Below are positions 19,098-27,860 of a stretch of DNA of 64,000 bases, piece after piece (the first letter of the stretch is position 1; each line of letters begins with the position of its first letter). A program made the position numbers and the translations under genes. The notes beneath the pieces were generated by a model. The model saw only the letters and a list, made by a program, of their open reading frames with translations, had not been told where the DNA came from and did not search any database. Origin of the DNA: Xanthomarina spongicola (lineage in GTDB: Bacteria > Bacteroidota > Bacteroidia > Flavobacteriales > Flavobacteriaceae); NCBI RefSeq assembly GCF_003148645.1, contig NZ_QGGP01000001.1:1-64000 (forward strand), given 5' to 3'.

Positions 19098-19105
19098 CAA
19101 AAATA
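19098..19105 (-). promoter_or_regulatory. -7 element TATTTTTG, 4 bp before the glyS start codon
   Basis: The minus strand reads TATTTTTGCAgcATG. This exact TAnnTTTG match would place the transcription start at or inside the ATG, predicting leaderless glyS mRNA. The -33 region overlaps the preceding terminator and has no clear TTG. Confidence 0.5.
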
Positions 19106-19136
19106 AAAAACCGTTCCAACTAATGGAACGGTTTTT
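19106..19136 (-). terminator. Terminator of the coiled-coil protein gene
   Basis: The stem CCGTTCC/GGAACGG has a 7-nt loop and is flanked by A5 and T5 runs. It sits between the stop codon of the gene at 19157-20041 and the glyS promoter, so it insulates glyS. Confidence 0.8.
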
Positions 19137-19156
19137 ACAAAAATATAATTGGTTAG

Positions 19157-20041
19157 TTAATTAAGTTCTAATTCTGTATTTCCTATTGGCAAATTATCTT
19201 GATAAACAATAACATTATAGATGCCTTCTTTCATAGATTTTTTTGAGTCTACATTAATTTTTGTGCATACATCTATATTACTGTAATTATTATTTACAAC
19301 TGTCATTCCACTGTAACTAAGAGATTCGTCTTTAAAATTAACATTACCTCTTTCTACAACTAATTGATTGTCTGGTCCAAAAATCTGTACATAAATATTT
19401 TTATTCCCAACTGGTGTATATTGATTACTTAAAAGTGTTAAACAAACTTCAATGTTGTCAAGTTTATTAATACGATTTGTTTTAATATCTGTTCTGGAAT
19501 TTAAATTGTTTAATGCAATAGCACTAACATTTGTAGCAGATAGAGCAACCATTTCATCTATAGTGTGAGAAAGTCTTTTATTTTCTTTGACTAAACTAAG
19601 AAATTGAGATTGTTGCGAATTGAGTTTTTCAGAAATAGAAGTAATTTCTTCTTGTAATGACAAATTTTGTTTCTGAAAAAAATCTGTTTGAGCTAATAAC
19701 TTTGCTCGCTCTCTTTTAAGAGTTACTATTTGATTTTTGTACTTAGAAATTAAAGTTACATCTGGTTTGGAATTTAATAAAGACTCTAAAGCAGCTTGTA
19801 ATTCTGCTTTAGTGCTTGTTAATTCTAATTCAATGGTATTGTTGTCTATCTTTAAGTCATCATAACTCTTAATCATTTCATTCAATTCATTTTGAACAAG
19901 TAATGTTTCCTGTTCAATAAATTCTTGATGACTATTAAGAGAGTTATAATTTGAAAAGCTATAAGACCCTAGTACAACAATTGCAATTACCAATGTACCA
20001 ATAATTAATCTGTAGTTAAATAATTGAGGGTTAACTATCAT
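19157..20041 (-). CDS. Membrane-anchored coiled-coil protein, function unknown
   Basis: This 294-aa protein has one membrane helix near the N-terminus (LIIGTLVIAIVVLGSYSF) with no lipobox. A long coiled coil follows (about residues 30-165, heptad-like EITSISEKLNSQQSQFLSLV), then a globular C-terminal domain of ~110 aa (VCLTLLSNQYTPVGNKNIYV, IYNVIVYQDNLPIGNTELEL), probably a beta-sandwich in the periplasm. I do not recognise the family well enough to assign a function, although similar proteins seem widespread in Flavobacteriia. It is a single gene with its own terminator. Confidence 0.7.
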   Translation of the reverse strand: MIVNPQLFNYRLIIGTLVIAIVVLGSYSFSNYNSLNSHQEFIEQETLLVQNELNEMIKSYDDLKIDNNTIELELTSTKAELQAALESLLNSKPDVTLISKYKNQIVTLKRERAKLLAQTDFFQKQNLSLQEEITSISEKLNSQQSQFLSLVKENKRLSHTIDEMVALSATNVSAIALNNLNSRTDIKTNRINKLDNIEVCLTLLSNQYTPVGNKNIYVQIFGPDNQLVVERGNVNFKDESLSYSGMTVVNNNYSNIDVCTKINVDSKKSMKEGIYNVIVYQDNLPIGNTELELN

Positions 20042-20201
20042 CTTAATTTTTATTTTACCTCACTAAACTATAAATAATGATTATGTTATTTTATTTTAAT
20101 CGATGAAGTGATAAAAAAATTGTTGAAGTCCAAAATTGTTTCCTTAAAAACTGATTATTAGTTAATTTGTAATTAATATCTTTAGGTTAAATTCAAAAAA
20201 A

Positions 20202-20879
20202 ATGCTTCAATCTATTCTTGATTTATTTTTTCCAAAAGTCTGTTTTGCATGCAATTTACAATTAGGAGATAACGAATCTTATGTTTGTACAAATTGCAGA
20301 CATAAATTACCTGTAACAGATTACCATCTAGATTCAGATCAAACCGTTTTAAAAACTTTTTATGGTCGTGCAAAAGTTGAACACGCAACAGCTTTATTGC
20401 GTTTTGAAAAAAAAGGAATTACCCAGCAACTAATACATAATTTAAAATACAAAGGACATGAAGATGTTGGTTTATTTTTGGGCAAATGGCTTGGTGCAGA
20501 ATTAAAAACTGTAAACGAATATAAAAGCATTAACATGGTAATTCCTGTACCTTTACACAAAAAGAAATTAAAGAAAAGAGGTTATAATCAAGTTGCGAAA
20601 TTTGCCCAAGAAATTGCAAAGCAATTAGAGGTTGAATATGTAGACGATGTATTGATAAAAATAACCAATGTATCTTCTCAAGTCACTAAAAATAGATTTA
20701 ACAGATGGGTTAATAACGAAGAATTATTTACTATCCAAAACAAAGAGAAAATTAATAATAAACATGTTTTACTTGTTGATGATATTATAACAACTGGCGC
20801 AACCATGGAAGCGTGTATAGCAGTACTAAATAAAGTAGATAATGTTAAAATTAGTGTAGCTTCTATGGCAATAGCTTAA
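20202..20879 (+). CDS. comF: ComF-family phosphoribosyltransferase-like protein
   Basis: This 225-aa protein has an N-terminal zinc-finger pattern (C14-x2-C17 and C29-x2-C32), a central domain (NLKYKGHEDVG; VPVPLHKKKLKKRGYNQ) and a C-terminal PRTase loop (LLVDDIITTGATMEAC). ComF proteins are needed for DNA uptake during transformation in several bacteria; here the role is presumed by homology, since no other competence gene is nearby. It is cytoplasmic. The near-consensus sequence TATCTTTA lies about 25 bp upstream. The Ig-like lipoprotein gene follows 57 bp downstream. Confidence 0.9.
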   Translation: MLQSILDLFFPKVCFACNLQLGDNESYVCTNCRHKLPVTDYHLDSDQTVLKTFYGRAKVEHATALLRFEKKGITQQLIHNLKYKGHEDVGLFLGKWLGAELKTVNEYKSINMVIPVPLHKKKLKKRGYNQVAKFAQEIAKQLEVEYVDDVLIKITNVSSQVTKNRFNRWVNNEELFTIQNKEKINNKHVLLVDDIITTGATMEACIAVLNKVDNVKISVASMAIA

Positions 20880-20936
20880 TGTTAGTTTCGTTAATGAGAA
20901 TTAAATTGTTTCTTTGTACAACTTTAAAAAATAAAA

Positions 20937-22544
20937 ATGAGTAAAGCTTTTTACAATTTCATATTTATAGTTATTATTTGTTTGTTTTTAGCTAATTGCG
21001 CCAATCGTGGAAGACCAAGTGGTGGAGATAAAGATGTAACTCCTCCAATGATTACTAAATCGGAACCTGAAAATTTTTCAACTAATTTTACTGGTAGGGA
21101 AATAAAAATAACATTCGACGAGTTTATTAAAATTAACAACATACAAAAGCAGTTAATTATTTCGCCTCCAATGGATCCTGCACCAGAAATAATGCCTCTT
21201 GGAAGTGCAAGTAAAACCATTACCATAAAAATTACAGATACTCTTGATGCAAATACAACTTATGCTTTTAATTTTGGAAATAGTATTGTTGATAACAACG
21301 AAAGTAATCCGTATCCTTATTATAGATATGTTTTTTCAACTGGAGACTATATAGATTCTCTTTCTGTAAAAGGACATATTATTGACGCTACACTACTTAA
21401 ACCAGATGAATATGTTTCGGTTATGTTATACGAAATGGATTCAACTTATACAGATTCTACTGTTTATAAGAAAAAACCAAAATACATAACTAATACCCTA
21501 GATAGTACAACCACATTTTCTATAGATAATATTAAAGCAGGAAACTATATGCTTATTGCTTTAAAAGATGAAAACCAAGATAGCAAATACCAACAGAGAA
21601 GCGATAAAATTGGCTTTTTAAAAAACCCAATTACTGTCCCTACAGATTCACTTTATACCTTAAAATTATTTAAAGAAGAAGCAGATACTAAAATTGTAAA
21701 TCCCAGACTAATTTCTGGCGAAAAAATTGCTTTTGGTTTTGAAGGAGATTATGAAAACATGAAGATTAAAATAACATCTGAAGTCCCTCAAGATTTTTCA
21801 TATAGAGTAACCAAAGATGCTAAAACAGATTCTCTTAATTACTGGTACAACCCTCGTTTTAAGAACACAGACTCTTTGTTATTTCAGGTAACAAATAAAA
21901 ATTACTATGAAGATTTTAAGGTTAGAATTAGCGAGCAACCAAGAGATTCTCTAATCATAAAAGGGAATCCAACAGGTACTATCAATTTTGAAGAAGACTT
22001 TATTATTTCAGCCAACATTCCTTTTGATAAAATTAGAAAAGGCAAAATCAACATACTTGATAAAGATTCGACAGATGTATCTTTTAAATCAAAATTAGAT
22101 TCTTTAGCAAATACATATTCGTTAAGTTTTGAAAAAACTGAAAGCAATAAATATAGCGTTCAAATACTACCTGATGCATTTATTGATTTTTTTGGCAATA
22201 AAAACGACACCATAAATTACACTTTAAGCACTAAAACTTATGCAGATTATGGTAATATTAGAATTAATTTAAATAATGCAAAATACCCAGTGATTGTTCA
22301 ATTAACAGATGATAAAGGAGAGGTGAAATTGGAACAATTTGTTTGGAAACATGAGCCTATCGATTTTAAATATATAACGCCAAATAAGTATTATATACGT
22401 GTAGTACATGATACTAATAAAAACAAAAAATTCGATTCTGGGAATTTTCTCAAAAAGCAGCAACCAGAAAAAATTAGTTATTTCCCTGAAATACAAGAAG
22501 TGCGTTCAAATTTCGATTATACGATTGATTTCATTCTATTGTAA
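20937..22544 (+). CDS. Big_5 Ig-like domain lipoprotein
   Basis: This 535-aa lipoprotein (ICLFLANCANRGRPSGGD, Cys21) begins its mature part with an Ig-like Big_5 domain (TPPMITKSEPENFSTNFTG; REIKITFDEFIKI; NTTYAFNFGNSIVDNNESNP). More beta-sandwich-like segments follow, including a carboxypeptidase-regulatory-like region (NIKAGNYMLIALKDENQDSK) and a similar C-terminal one (YIRVVHDTNKNKKFDSGNF). The family is very common in Bacteroidota and its function is unknown; a structural or surface role is likely. It overlaps the converging omega-amidase gene by 14 bp at the 3' ends. Confidence 0.8.
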   Translation: MSKAFYNFIFIVIICLFLANCANRGRPSGGDKDVTPPMITKSEPENFSTNFTGREIKITFDEFIKINNIQKQLIISPPMDPAPEIMPLGSASKTITIKITDTLDANTTYAFNFGNSIVDNNESNPYPYYRYVFSTGDYIDSLSVKGHIIDATLLKPDEYVSVMLYEMDSTYTDSTVYKKKPKYITNTLDSTTTFSIDNIKAGNYMLIALKDENQDSKYQQRSDKIGFLKNPITVPTDSLYTLKLFKEEADTKIVNPRLISGEKIAFGFEGDYENMKIKITSEVPQDFSYRVTKDAKTDSLNYWYNPRFKNTDSLLFQVTNKNYYEDFKVRISEQPRDSLIIKGNPTGTINFEEDFIISANIPFDKIRKGKINILDKDSTDVSFKSKLDSLANTYSLSFEKTESNKYSVQILPDAFIDFFGNKNDTINYTLSTKTYADYGNIRINLNNAKYPVIVQLTDDKGEVKLEQFVWKHEPIDFKYITPNKYYIRVVHDTNKNKKFDSGNFLKKQQPEKISYFPEIQEVRSNFDYTIDFILL

Positions 22545-23310
22545 ATATATCTTTATCGTTTAGAAAGTTGAGTTTTTCTCTGTAGGTTTTTATATGATCT
22601 TTATTTAAAGTCACTATTTCAATATATTCTTGATTCTCTGGAATATTATCTAATTTCTCTCCTAAAACATCATAAACTGCTGAATGTCCAGAATACTCAT
22701 GGTTATTTTCATCTTCTCCAACACGATTAACACCAATACAATAACTCATGTTTTCTATAGCTCTTGCTTTTAAAAGCGCATCCCAAGCTGCTATTCTAAC
22801 TTTTGGCCAGTTGGCTACATAAATTAAAACATCATATTCTTCCACATTTCTTGCCCAAACAGGAAAGCGCAAATCGTAACAAATAAGTGGACAAATTCTC
22901 CAGCCTTTATAGCTTACCAAAAGTTTACTTTTTCCTGCTGTATAGACTTTGTCTTCGCCTGCAAGTGTAAATGTATGCTTCTTATCATAGGTTTCTATAA
23001 TACCATTTGGATGCACAAATAATAGCCTATTATAAAAATTGCTATTTTCTGAAATAATAATACTTCCTATAATTGCTGTTTGCTTTTTTAAAGCCAATTC
23101 TTGCATCCAAACAACGGTTTCGCCAAACATAGTTTCTGCCACTTTCTCTGCTTTCATAGTAAAACCAGATGTAAACATTTCGGGAAGAATAATAATATCA
23201 ACAGATTCTGAAATACTTTCAATTTTTTCTGTAAGATGTGTTCTGTTTTTTTGAGGATTCTCCCAAAACAATTCTGTTTGAATAAGTGCTATTTTAAGAT
23301 ATTCTTGCAT
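22531..23310 (-). CDS. Carbon-nitrogen hydrolase, omega-amidase (YafV/Nit2) type
   Basis: This 259-aa nitrilase-superfamily protein has the Glu-Lys-Cys triad in PEMFTSGF (Glu), YDKKHTF (Lys) and ICYDLRFPVWARN (Cys). The overall pattern fits the YafV/Nit2 omega-amidases, which hydrolyse alpha-ketoglutaramate (and alpha-ketosuccinamate) to the keto acid and ammonia. It starts 3 bp after the small Lys-rich gene and is two genes downstream of an aminotransferase on the same strand. That is the expected partner, since glutamine transamination yields alpha-ketoglutaramate. Its 3' end overlaps the convergent Ig-like gene by 14 bp. Confidence 0.87.
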   Translation of the reverse strand: MQEYLKIALIQTELFWENPQKNRTHLTEKIESISESVDIIILPEMFTSGFTMKAEKVAETMFGETVVWMQELALKKQTAIIGSIIISENSNFYNRLLFVHPNGIIETYDKKHTFTLAGEDKVYTAGKSKLLVSYKGWRICPLICYDLRFPVWARNVEEYDVLIYVANWPKVRIAAWDALLKARAIENMSYCIGVNRVGEDENNHEYSGHSAVYDVLGEKLDNIPENQEYIEIVTLNKDHIKTYREKLNFLNDKDIFTIE

Positions 23311-23313
23311 ATA

Positions 23314-23712
23314 TTAAGCTTTTCTTAATTTTATTTCCGCCTTTTTTTTATCTGTATTTAATCGTTCTATTTTTTTAAGCCATTTTGATTCATCAAGAGG
23401 AGATAATTTTCCTTTATTCTTAAGTGCCTCATATTTGTTCTGAGTATTTTCTAGTTTTTTGTTGGACTTATTAAAAGCCTTTTGTGCCTGTTCTTTTTTT
23501 CTTAAAGCCTTTTCTGCTCTTTTTTGACTCTTTTCAGCTTTTTTTTGATTATTCTGGCTCTTTTTTAGCTCTTTTTTATGTTTTTCTGTAGCTTTTTCAT
23601 TGTCTATAGATTTTAATAAAGTTGGCTCATGTAATTCTTTAATGCCTATTTCCTGAGCGTTAAAGTGATAGGTTAATCCCAACAAAATTAGAGTTAAAAA
23701 TATTTTTTTCAT
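23314..23712 (-). CDS. Small secreted Lys-rich coiled-coil protein
   Basis: This 132-aa protein has a Sec signal (FLTLILLGLTYHFNAQ) followed by a highly charged helix very rich in Lys, Glu, Gln and Ala (EKSQKRAEKALRKKEQAQKA). It is predicted periplasmic, without a recognised domain. It sits between an aminotransferase and an omega-amidase, but its composition gives no hint of a metabolic role. Such proteins may bind polyanions or cell wall; this is inference. Confidence 0.65.
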   Translation of the reverse strand: MKKIFLTLILLGLTYHFNAQEIGIKELHEPTLLKSIDNEKATEKHKKELKKSQNNQKKAEKSQKRAEKALRKKEQAQKAFNKSNKKLENTQNKYEALKNKGKLSPLDESKWLKKIERLNTDKKKAEIKLRKA

Positions 23713-23783
23713 TATATATAAGTTTATATTTATTTAAATATAAACATTCAAAAAGTAGGCCATAATAGACAAAAATCAATAAT

Positions 23784-24926
23784 TTAAAGCCTATTTAAAA
23801 CTATGGCTGCTTTCTTTAATGTGTCATCTGTTTTAGCAAAACAAAAACGAAGTACTTTATTATCTAATTGATTGTCATTAAACACAGAAAGTGGGATGGA
23901 TGCCAAACCGTAATCAATCGTTAATTTCTTGGCATAATCTACATCGTATTCTTGAGTAATCTCAGAATAATTCAATACTTGAAAATAAGTTCCTTGAGAT
24001 GGTTTAAATTTAAATCTAGAATCTTTAATTAGACTCAAAAACAAATCACGCTTTTCCTGAAAAAATTCAGATAATTCTAAATATGTATTCGGGTCCTGCA
24101 TGTAATCTGCCAAGCCTTTCTGTACAGGATGGTTTACACTAAACACATTAAACTGATGTATTTTCCTGAACTCTTCCATCAACGCTTTCGGTCCACAACA
24201 ATAGCCTGTTTTCCAGCCTGTGTTATGAAACGTTTTTCCAAAAGATGCTGTTATAAAACTTCTAGATTTTAAGTCTGGAAATAAACAAACGCTTTGGTGT
24301 TTTTCACCATCAAAAACAATATGTTCATAAACCTCATCACTTAGCACAATAATATTTGTGTTTTTTGTAAGCTCTTGAAGTTGCAACATATCTGCTTCAC
24401 TAAAAATAGTGCCACTTGGATTATGTGGTGTGTTAACGATAATCATTTTAGTTTTTGCAGTAATTTTCTGCTTCACCTCATTCAAAATCACTTGATAATT
24501 AGGCGCTTCCAATTGAATTGAAACTGGTTTTCCTCCATTAATTCTTACAGATGGTTCATAACAATCGTAAGCTGGCTTAAAAATTATCACTTCATCATCT
24601 TGTCTTACAAAAGCCGAAATTACATCGTAAATCGCTTGGGTTGCTCCAGCTGTAATGGTGATTTCAGAATCCGGATGGTAAGAACTTCCGTAAAGCAGAT
24701 CAAACTTTTTAGCAATAGCTTCACGCAATTCCATATTTCCAGGCATCAATGCATATTGATTATATCCAGAATTCATAGCCTTAGAAACCAAATCAATCAG
24801 TTTCTGATCGCTTTTAAAGTTTGGAAAACCTTGCGATAAATTTATAGCTTGATGTTTATTTGCTAAACCACTCATTACAGTAAAAATGGTAGTCTCGATA
24901 TTTGGAAGTTTAGACAGATGCTTCAT
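23784..24926 (-). CDS. PLP aminotransferase, methionine/glutamine-transaminase-K (YbdL) type
   Basis: This 380-aa fold-type I class I/II aminotransferase shows NLSQGFPNFKSD, TAGATQAIYDVI, NTPHNPSGTIFS, LSDEVYEHIVF and the PLP-lysine region SFGKTFHNTGWKTGYC. The best subgroup is YbdL/methionine aminotransferase, related to glutamine transaminase K, which prefers Met, aromatic amino acids and Gln. The omega-amidase two genes downstream fits the two-step scheme in which glutamine donates nitrogen and alpha-ketoglutaramate is then hydrolysed. A probable role is salvage of keto acids such as the methionine precursor; this is inference. Confidence 0.88.
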   Translation of the reverse strand: MKHLSKLPNIETTIFTVMSGLANKHQAINLSQGFPNFKSDQKLIDLVSKAMNSGYNQYALMPGNMELREAIAKKFDLLYGSSYHPDSEITITAGATQAIYDVISAFVRQDDEVIIFKPAYDCYEPSVRINGGKPVSIQLEAPNYQVILNEVKQKITAKTKMIIVNTPHNPSGTIFSEADMLQLQELTKNTNIIVLSDEVYEHIVFDGEKHQSVCLFPDLKSRSFITASFGKTFHNTGWKTGYCCGPKALMEEFRKIHQFNVFSVNHPVQKGLADYMQDPNTYLELSEFFQEKRDLFLSLIKDSRFKFKPSQGTYFQVLNYSEITQEYDVDYAKKLTIDYGLASIPLSVFNDNQLDNKVLRFCFAKTDDTLKKAAIVLNRL

Positions 24927-24993
24927 ACCATAAAGATAGTTAGTTAGACTGATAAATTTAATTCATTTTAACATCTTTTATATCTTGGTTTTT

Positions 24994-25001
24994 TATCTTT
25001 G
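24994..25001 (+). promoter_or_regulatory. -7 element TATCTTTG before the S46 peptidase gene
   Basis: This exact TAnnTTTG match lies 22 bp upstream of the ATG at 25024. No convincing TTG is seen at the -33 position. Confidence 0.45.
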
Positions 25002-25023
25002 AAGGATTCTAAATTATCTCATT

Positions 25024-27111
25024 ATGAAATTCATTAAAATTCTATTACTTTTTATTACGCTTCAAGTGTCTGCTCAACAAGGTGGCATGTGGATTCCTTC
25101 GTTATTAGAAGGCATGAACGAACAAGAAATGACAGATCTTGGAAGCAAACTTACAGCCAAAGATATTTACGATGTAAACAACTCTAGTTTAAAAGATGCT
25201 ATTGGGCATTTTAATGGTGGTTGTACAAGTGAAGTTATTTCTCCTAAAGGATTAATTCTTACCAATCATCATTGTGGTTATAGTCAGATTCAATCGCATT
25301 CTTCTTTAGAAAACGATTATTTAAAAGATGGTTTCTGGGCTATGAGTTTAGAAGAAGAACTTCCAAATCCAGGATTATTTATAGAATTTATTGTTAGAAT
25401 TGAAGATGTAACAACTCAAGTTTTAAATGGTGTTACTGAAGAAATGACTGAAAAAGAAAAACAGTCTACCATTTCTAAAAACTCAAATGCTTTTGAAGCT
25501 GAAGTGAAAAAAGAAGCTTGGCAAGACACTAAAATCAAATCGTTTTATAAAGGCAATCAATACTTTTTATTTGTTACAGAACGCTTTAATGATATTCGTT
25601 TGGTTGGTGCTCCACCATCAAGTATTGGGAAATTTGGGTCTGATACAGACAATTGGGTTTTTCCAAGGCATACTGGAGATTTTTCTATGTTTAGAATTTA
25701 TGCAGATAAAGATAATCGTCCAGCAGAATACAGTACAGACAATGTACCATACAAACCAAAGCATTTTTTACCAATTTCTTTAGATGGTGTTGAAGAAGGA
25801 GATTTTACTATGGTTTTTGGTTTCCCTGGAACAACTGATGAATATTTGCCAGCTGTTGCAATAGAGCATATTACTAAAGAATACAACCCAAGTAATATTG
25901 CCATTCGTGAGGCTGCTTTAGAAGTAATCGATAAAAACATGAAAGCTAGCGATGATATTAGAATTAAGTATGCTTCTAAACAAGCAAGAATTGCGAATGC
26001 TTGGAAAAAATGGATTGGCGAAAATTTAGGTATTGAAAAAAGTAATGCTGTTGAAGAAAGACGTGCTTTTGAAGCCACTTTTACAAAAGCATTAAAAGAA
26101 AAAGGCTTGGAAGAAAAGTATGGAAATATCCTCCCTCAATTTGATGTTTTATATGAAAAATTTGCAGACATTAATATAAAACGAAGAAGTTTTATTGAAG
26201 TCTTTATTGTTACTAATGAATTAATGAATATGACTTTTAGAGCAAATCAATTTGAGCAAGCTGTTACACAAAATCCAGAAGCATTCGATAAAGCAAAAGA
26301 ATCAATAGAATCTACATTAACAGGTGTTCATAAAAATTATAACGCAAAAGTAGATAAAGGAGTTTTTGTTAATGTGATGCCTTTTTATACAGATAATGTG
26401 GATGCAACTATTTATGATAAAACGGCTTTTGTAAATTTAGATGCTGCTTTAAAATTATTTGATGGTTCTGCTGAAGAAGTGCTTAAAAACTTAAATAACG
26501 ATGCAGCTTATGCTTATGCAAAACCAATGATTGATAATTTTTATAATGTTATTAATCCAGAATTTCAGGTAGAAAACGAATTGATTACTGCCTTAGAAAC
26601 AGAATATATGACAGCACTAATGATAGCTTTACCTGATGCTAGATATTTTCCAGATGCCAACAGCACATTACGTGTTACTTATGGTCAAGTTAGAGGTTAT
26701 TCTCCTAAAGATGCCGTTTACTATATGCCAGTAAGTTATTTAGATGGTGTTATTGAAAAATATGTTCCTGGAGATTATGAATTTGATGTGCCACAAAAAC
26801 TCATTGACTTATATGAAGCTAAAGATTACGGACAATATGCAGATACTAATGGAAAAGTACCAGTATGCTTTTTAGGTACAAACCATACAACTGGAGGAAA
26901 TTCTGGAAGTCCTGCTATTGATGCTCATGGTAATTTAGTTGGTCTGAATTTCGATAGAGTTTGGGAAGGAACTATGAGTGATATGAACTACGATCCTGAA
27001 ATTTGTAGAAATATTATGGTCGATTTACGCTATGTGCTATTTATTGTAGATAAATACGCTGGAGCAAAACACTTAATTGACGAAATGAAATTGGTTCATC
27101 CTAAGAAATAA
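25024..27111 (+). CDS. S46 dipeptidyl-peptidase, DPP11-like (Asp/Glu-specific)
   Basis: This 695-aa exported serine peptidase (signal ending LQVSAQQG) removes N-terminal dipeptides. Catalytic residues are in TNHHCGYSQIQSH (His at 82/83) and GGNSGSPAI (Ser627). Eighteen residues after the Ser, the sequence is NFDRVWEGT with R645. In the Porphyromonas enzymes the equivalent position is Arg673 in DPP11 (acidic P1) and Gly673 in DPP7 (hydrophobic P1), with the same 18-residue offset from Ser655, so DPP11-type specificity is expected. It is probably periplasmic and feeds on oligopeptides. The length is slightly shorter than typical (about 710-720). Confidence 0.92.
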   Translation: MKFIKILLLFITLQVSAQQGGMWIPSLLEGMNEQEMTDLGSKLTAKDIYDVNNSSLKDAIGHFNGGCTSEVISPKGLILTNHHCGYSQIQSHSSLENDYLKDGFWAMSLEEELPNPGLFIEFIVRIEDVTTQVLNGVTEEMTEKEKQSTISKNSNAFEAEVKKEAWQDTKIKSFYKGNQYFLFVTERFNDIRLVGAPPSSIGKFGSDTDNWVFPRHTGDFSMFRIYADKDNRPAEYSTDNVPYKPKHFLPISLDGVEEGDFTMVFGFPGTTDEYLPAVAIEHITKEYNPSNIAIREAALEVIDKNMKASDDIRIKYASKQARIANAWKKWIGENLGIEKSNAVEERRAFEATFTKALKEKGLEEKYGNILPQFDVLYEKFADINIKRRSFIEVFIVTNELMNMTFRANQFEQAVTQNPEAFDKAKESIESTLTGVHKNYNAKVDKGVFVNVMPFYTDNVDATIYDKTAFVNLDAALKLFDGSAEEVLKNLNNDAAYAYAKPMIDNFYNVINPEFQVENELITALETEYMTALMIALPDARYFPDANSTLRVTYGQVRGYSPKDAVYYMPVSYLDGVIEKYVPGDYEFDVPQKLIDLYEAKDYGQYADTNGKVPVCFLGTNHTTGGNSGSPAIDAHGNLVGLNFDRVWEGTMSDMNYDPEICRNIMVDLRYVLFIVDKYAGAKHLIDEMKLVHPKK

Positions 27112-27128
27112 TTAACATTCTTAATTAT

Positions 27129-27170
27129 AAATAAAAACCTCATTGTATAATTACAATGAGGTTTTTATTT
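27129..27170. terminator. Strong bidirectional terminator
   Basis: A perfect 19-bp stem (core AACCTCATTGTA/TACAATGAGGTT) with a TAAT loop is flanked by A- and T-runs. It serves the S46 peptidase gene on the plus strand and the converging LytTR/LytS operon on the minus strand, overlapping the LytTR stop codon. Confidence 0.9.
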
Positions 27171-27860
27171 AATATTTAATTGCTTTAATAATTCTTGTTT
27201 ATAGGTTCTACCAATTGGAATCCGAGTTCCCTTTACATAAATCTCATTACCTGAAATTTTTTCGACAAATACTCTGTTTATTATAAACGATTTATGCACT
27301 TGTATAAATTGGTTTTTTGGTAATTTTTCAGACCAATTTTTTAAAGAGTCGATATAAGATAATTTTTTCTTGTCTGTAATTACTGTAATGTAATTTCTAC
27401 TTGATTCTATATAAAGTATACTATTCGTTTCAATTTTATGAAGTGTTTTATCTACGTTTAAAAAGAAGAATTCTTCACCTTCTACTTTTAATTTCTTTTC
27501 TGGTTTTTCAGCACGCTCTTTAACTTTATTTATAGCTTTTAAAAAGCGATCGAAGGAAAAAGGTTTTACTAAATAATCTACAATAGTATCCAATTCAAAA
27601 CTACATACTGCATAATCTGGATAAGCTGTTGTCATTATTATAGCAGGTGGATTTTTAATGGTTTTAATAAAGTCAATTCCAGAAATATCAGGGAGATTAA
27701 TATCTAAAAAAACCACATCTACAGATTGCTCATTTAAAAAACCATTCGCTTCAATGGCTGCTTTAAAAACACCTTTTAATTCAAAATTAGGAAGCTTCTC
27801 AAGGTAGTTCTTTAGAATTTTTTGAGCAGGAATTTCATCTTCTATAATTATACAATTCAT
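27165..27860 (-). CDS. LytTR-family response regulator
   Basis: This 231-aa protein has an N-terminal receiver domain (CIIIEDEIPAQKIL acidic pair; phospho-acceptor Asp in VVFLDINLPD; TTAYPDYA; YLVKPFSFDRF with conserved Lys). A C-terminal LytTR DNA-binding domain follows (about 135-231: ILYIESSRNYITVI, FIQVHKSFIINRVFV, GTRIPIGRTYKQEL). Its start overlaps the histidine kinase stop by 4 bp, so the two are translationally coupled. The regulated genes are not evident; LytTR/LytS pairs in Bacteroidota often control envelope or metabolite responses. Confidence 0.93.
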   Translation of the reverse strand: MNCIIIEDEIPAQKILKNYLEKLPNFELKGVFKAAIEANGFLNEQSVDVVFLDINLPDISGIDFIKTIKNPPAIIMTTAYPDYAVCSFELDTIVDYLVKPFSFDRFLKAINKVKERAEKPEKKLKVEGEEFFFLNVDKTLHKIETNSILYIESSRNYITVITDKKKLSYIDSLKNWSEKLPKNQFIQVHKSFIINRVFVEKISGNEIYVKGTRIPIGRTYKQELLKQLNIK

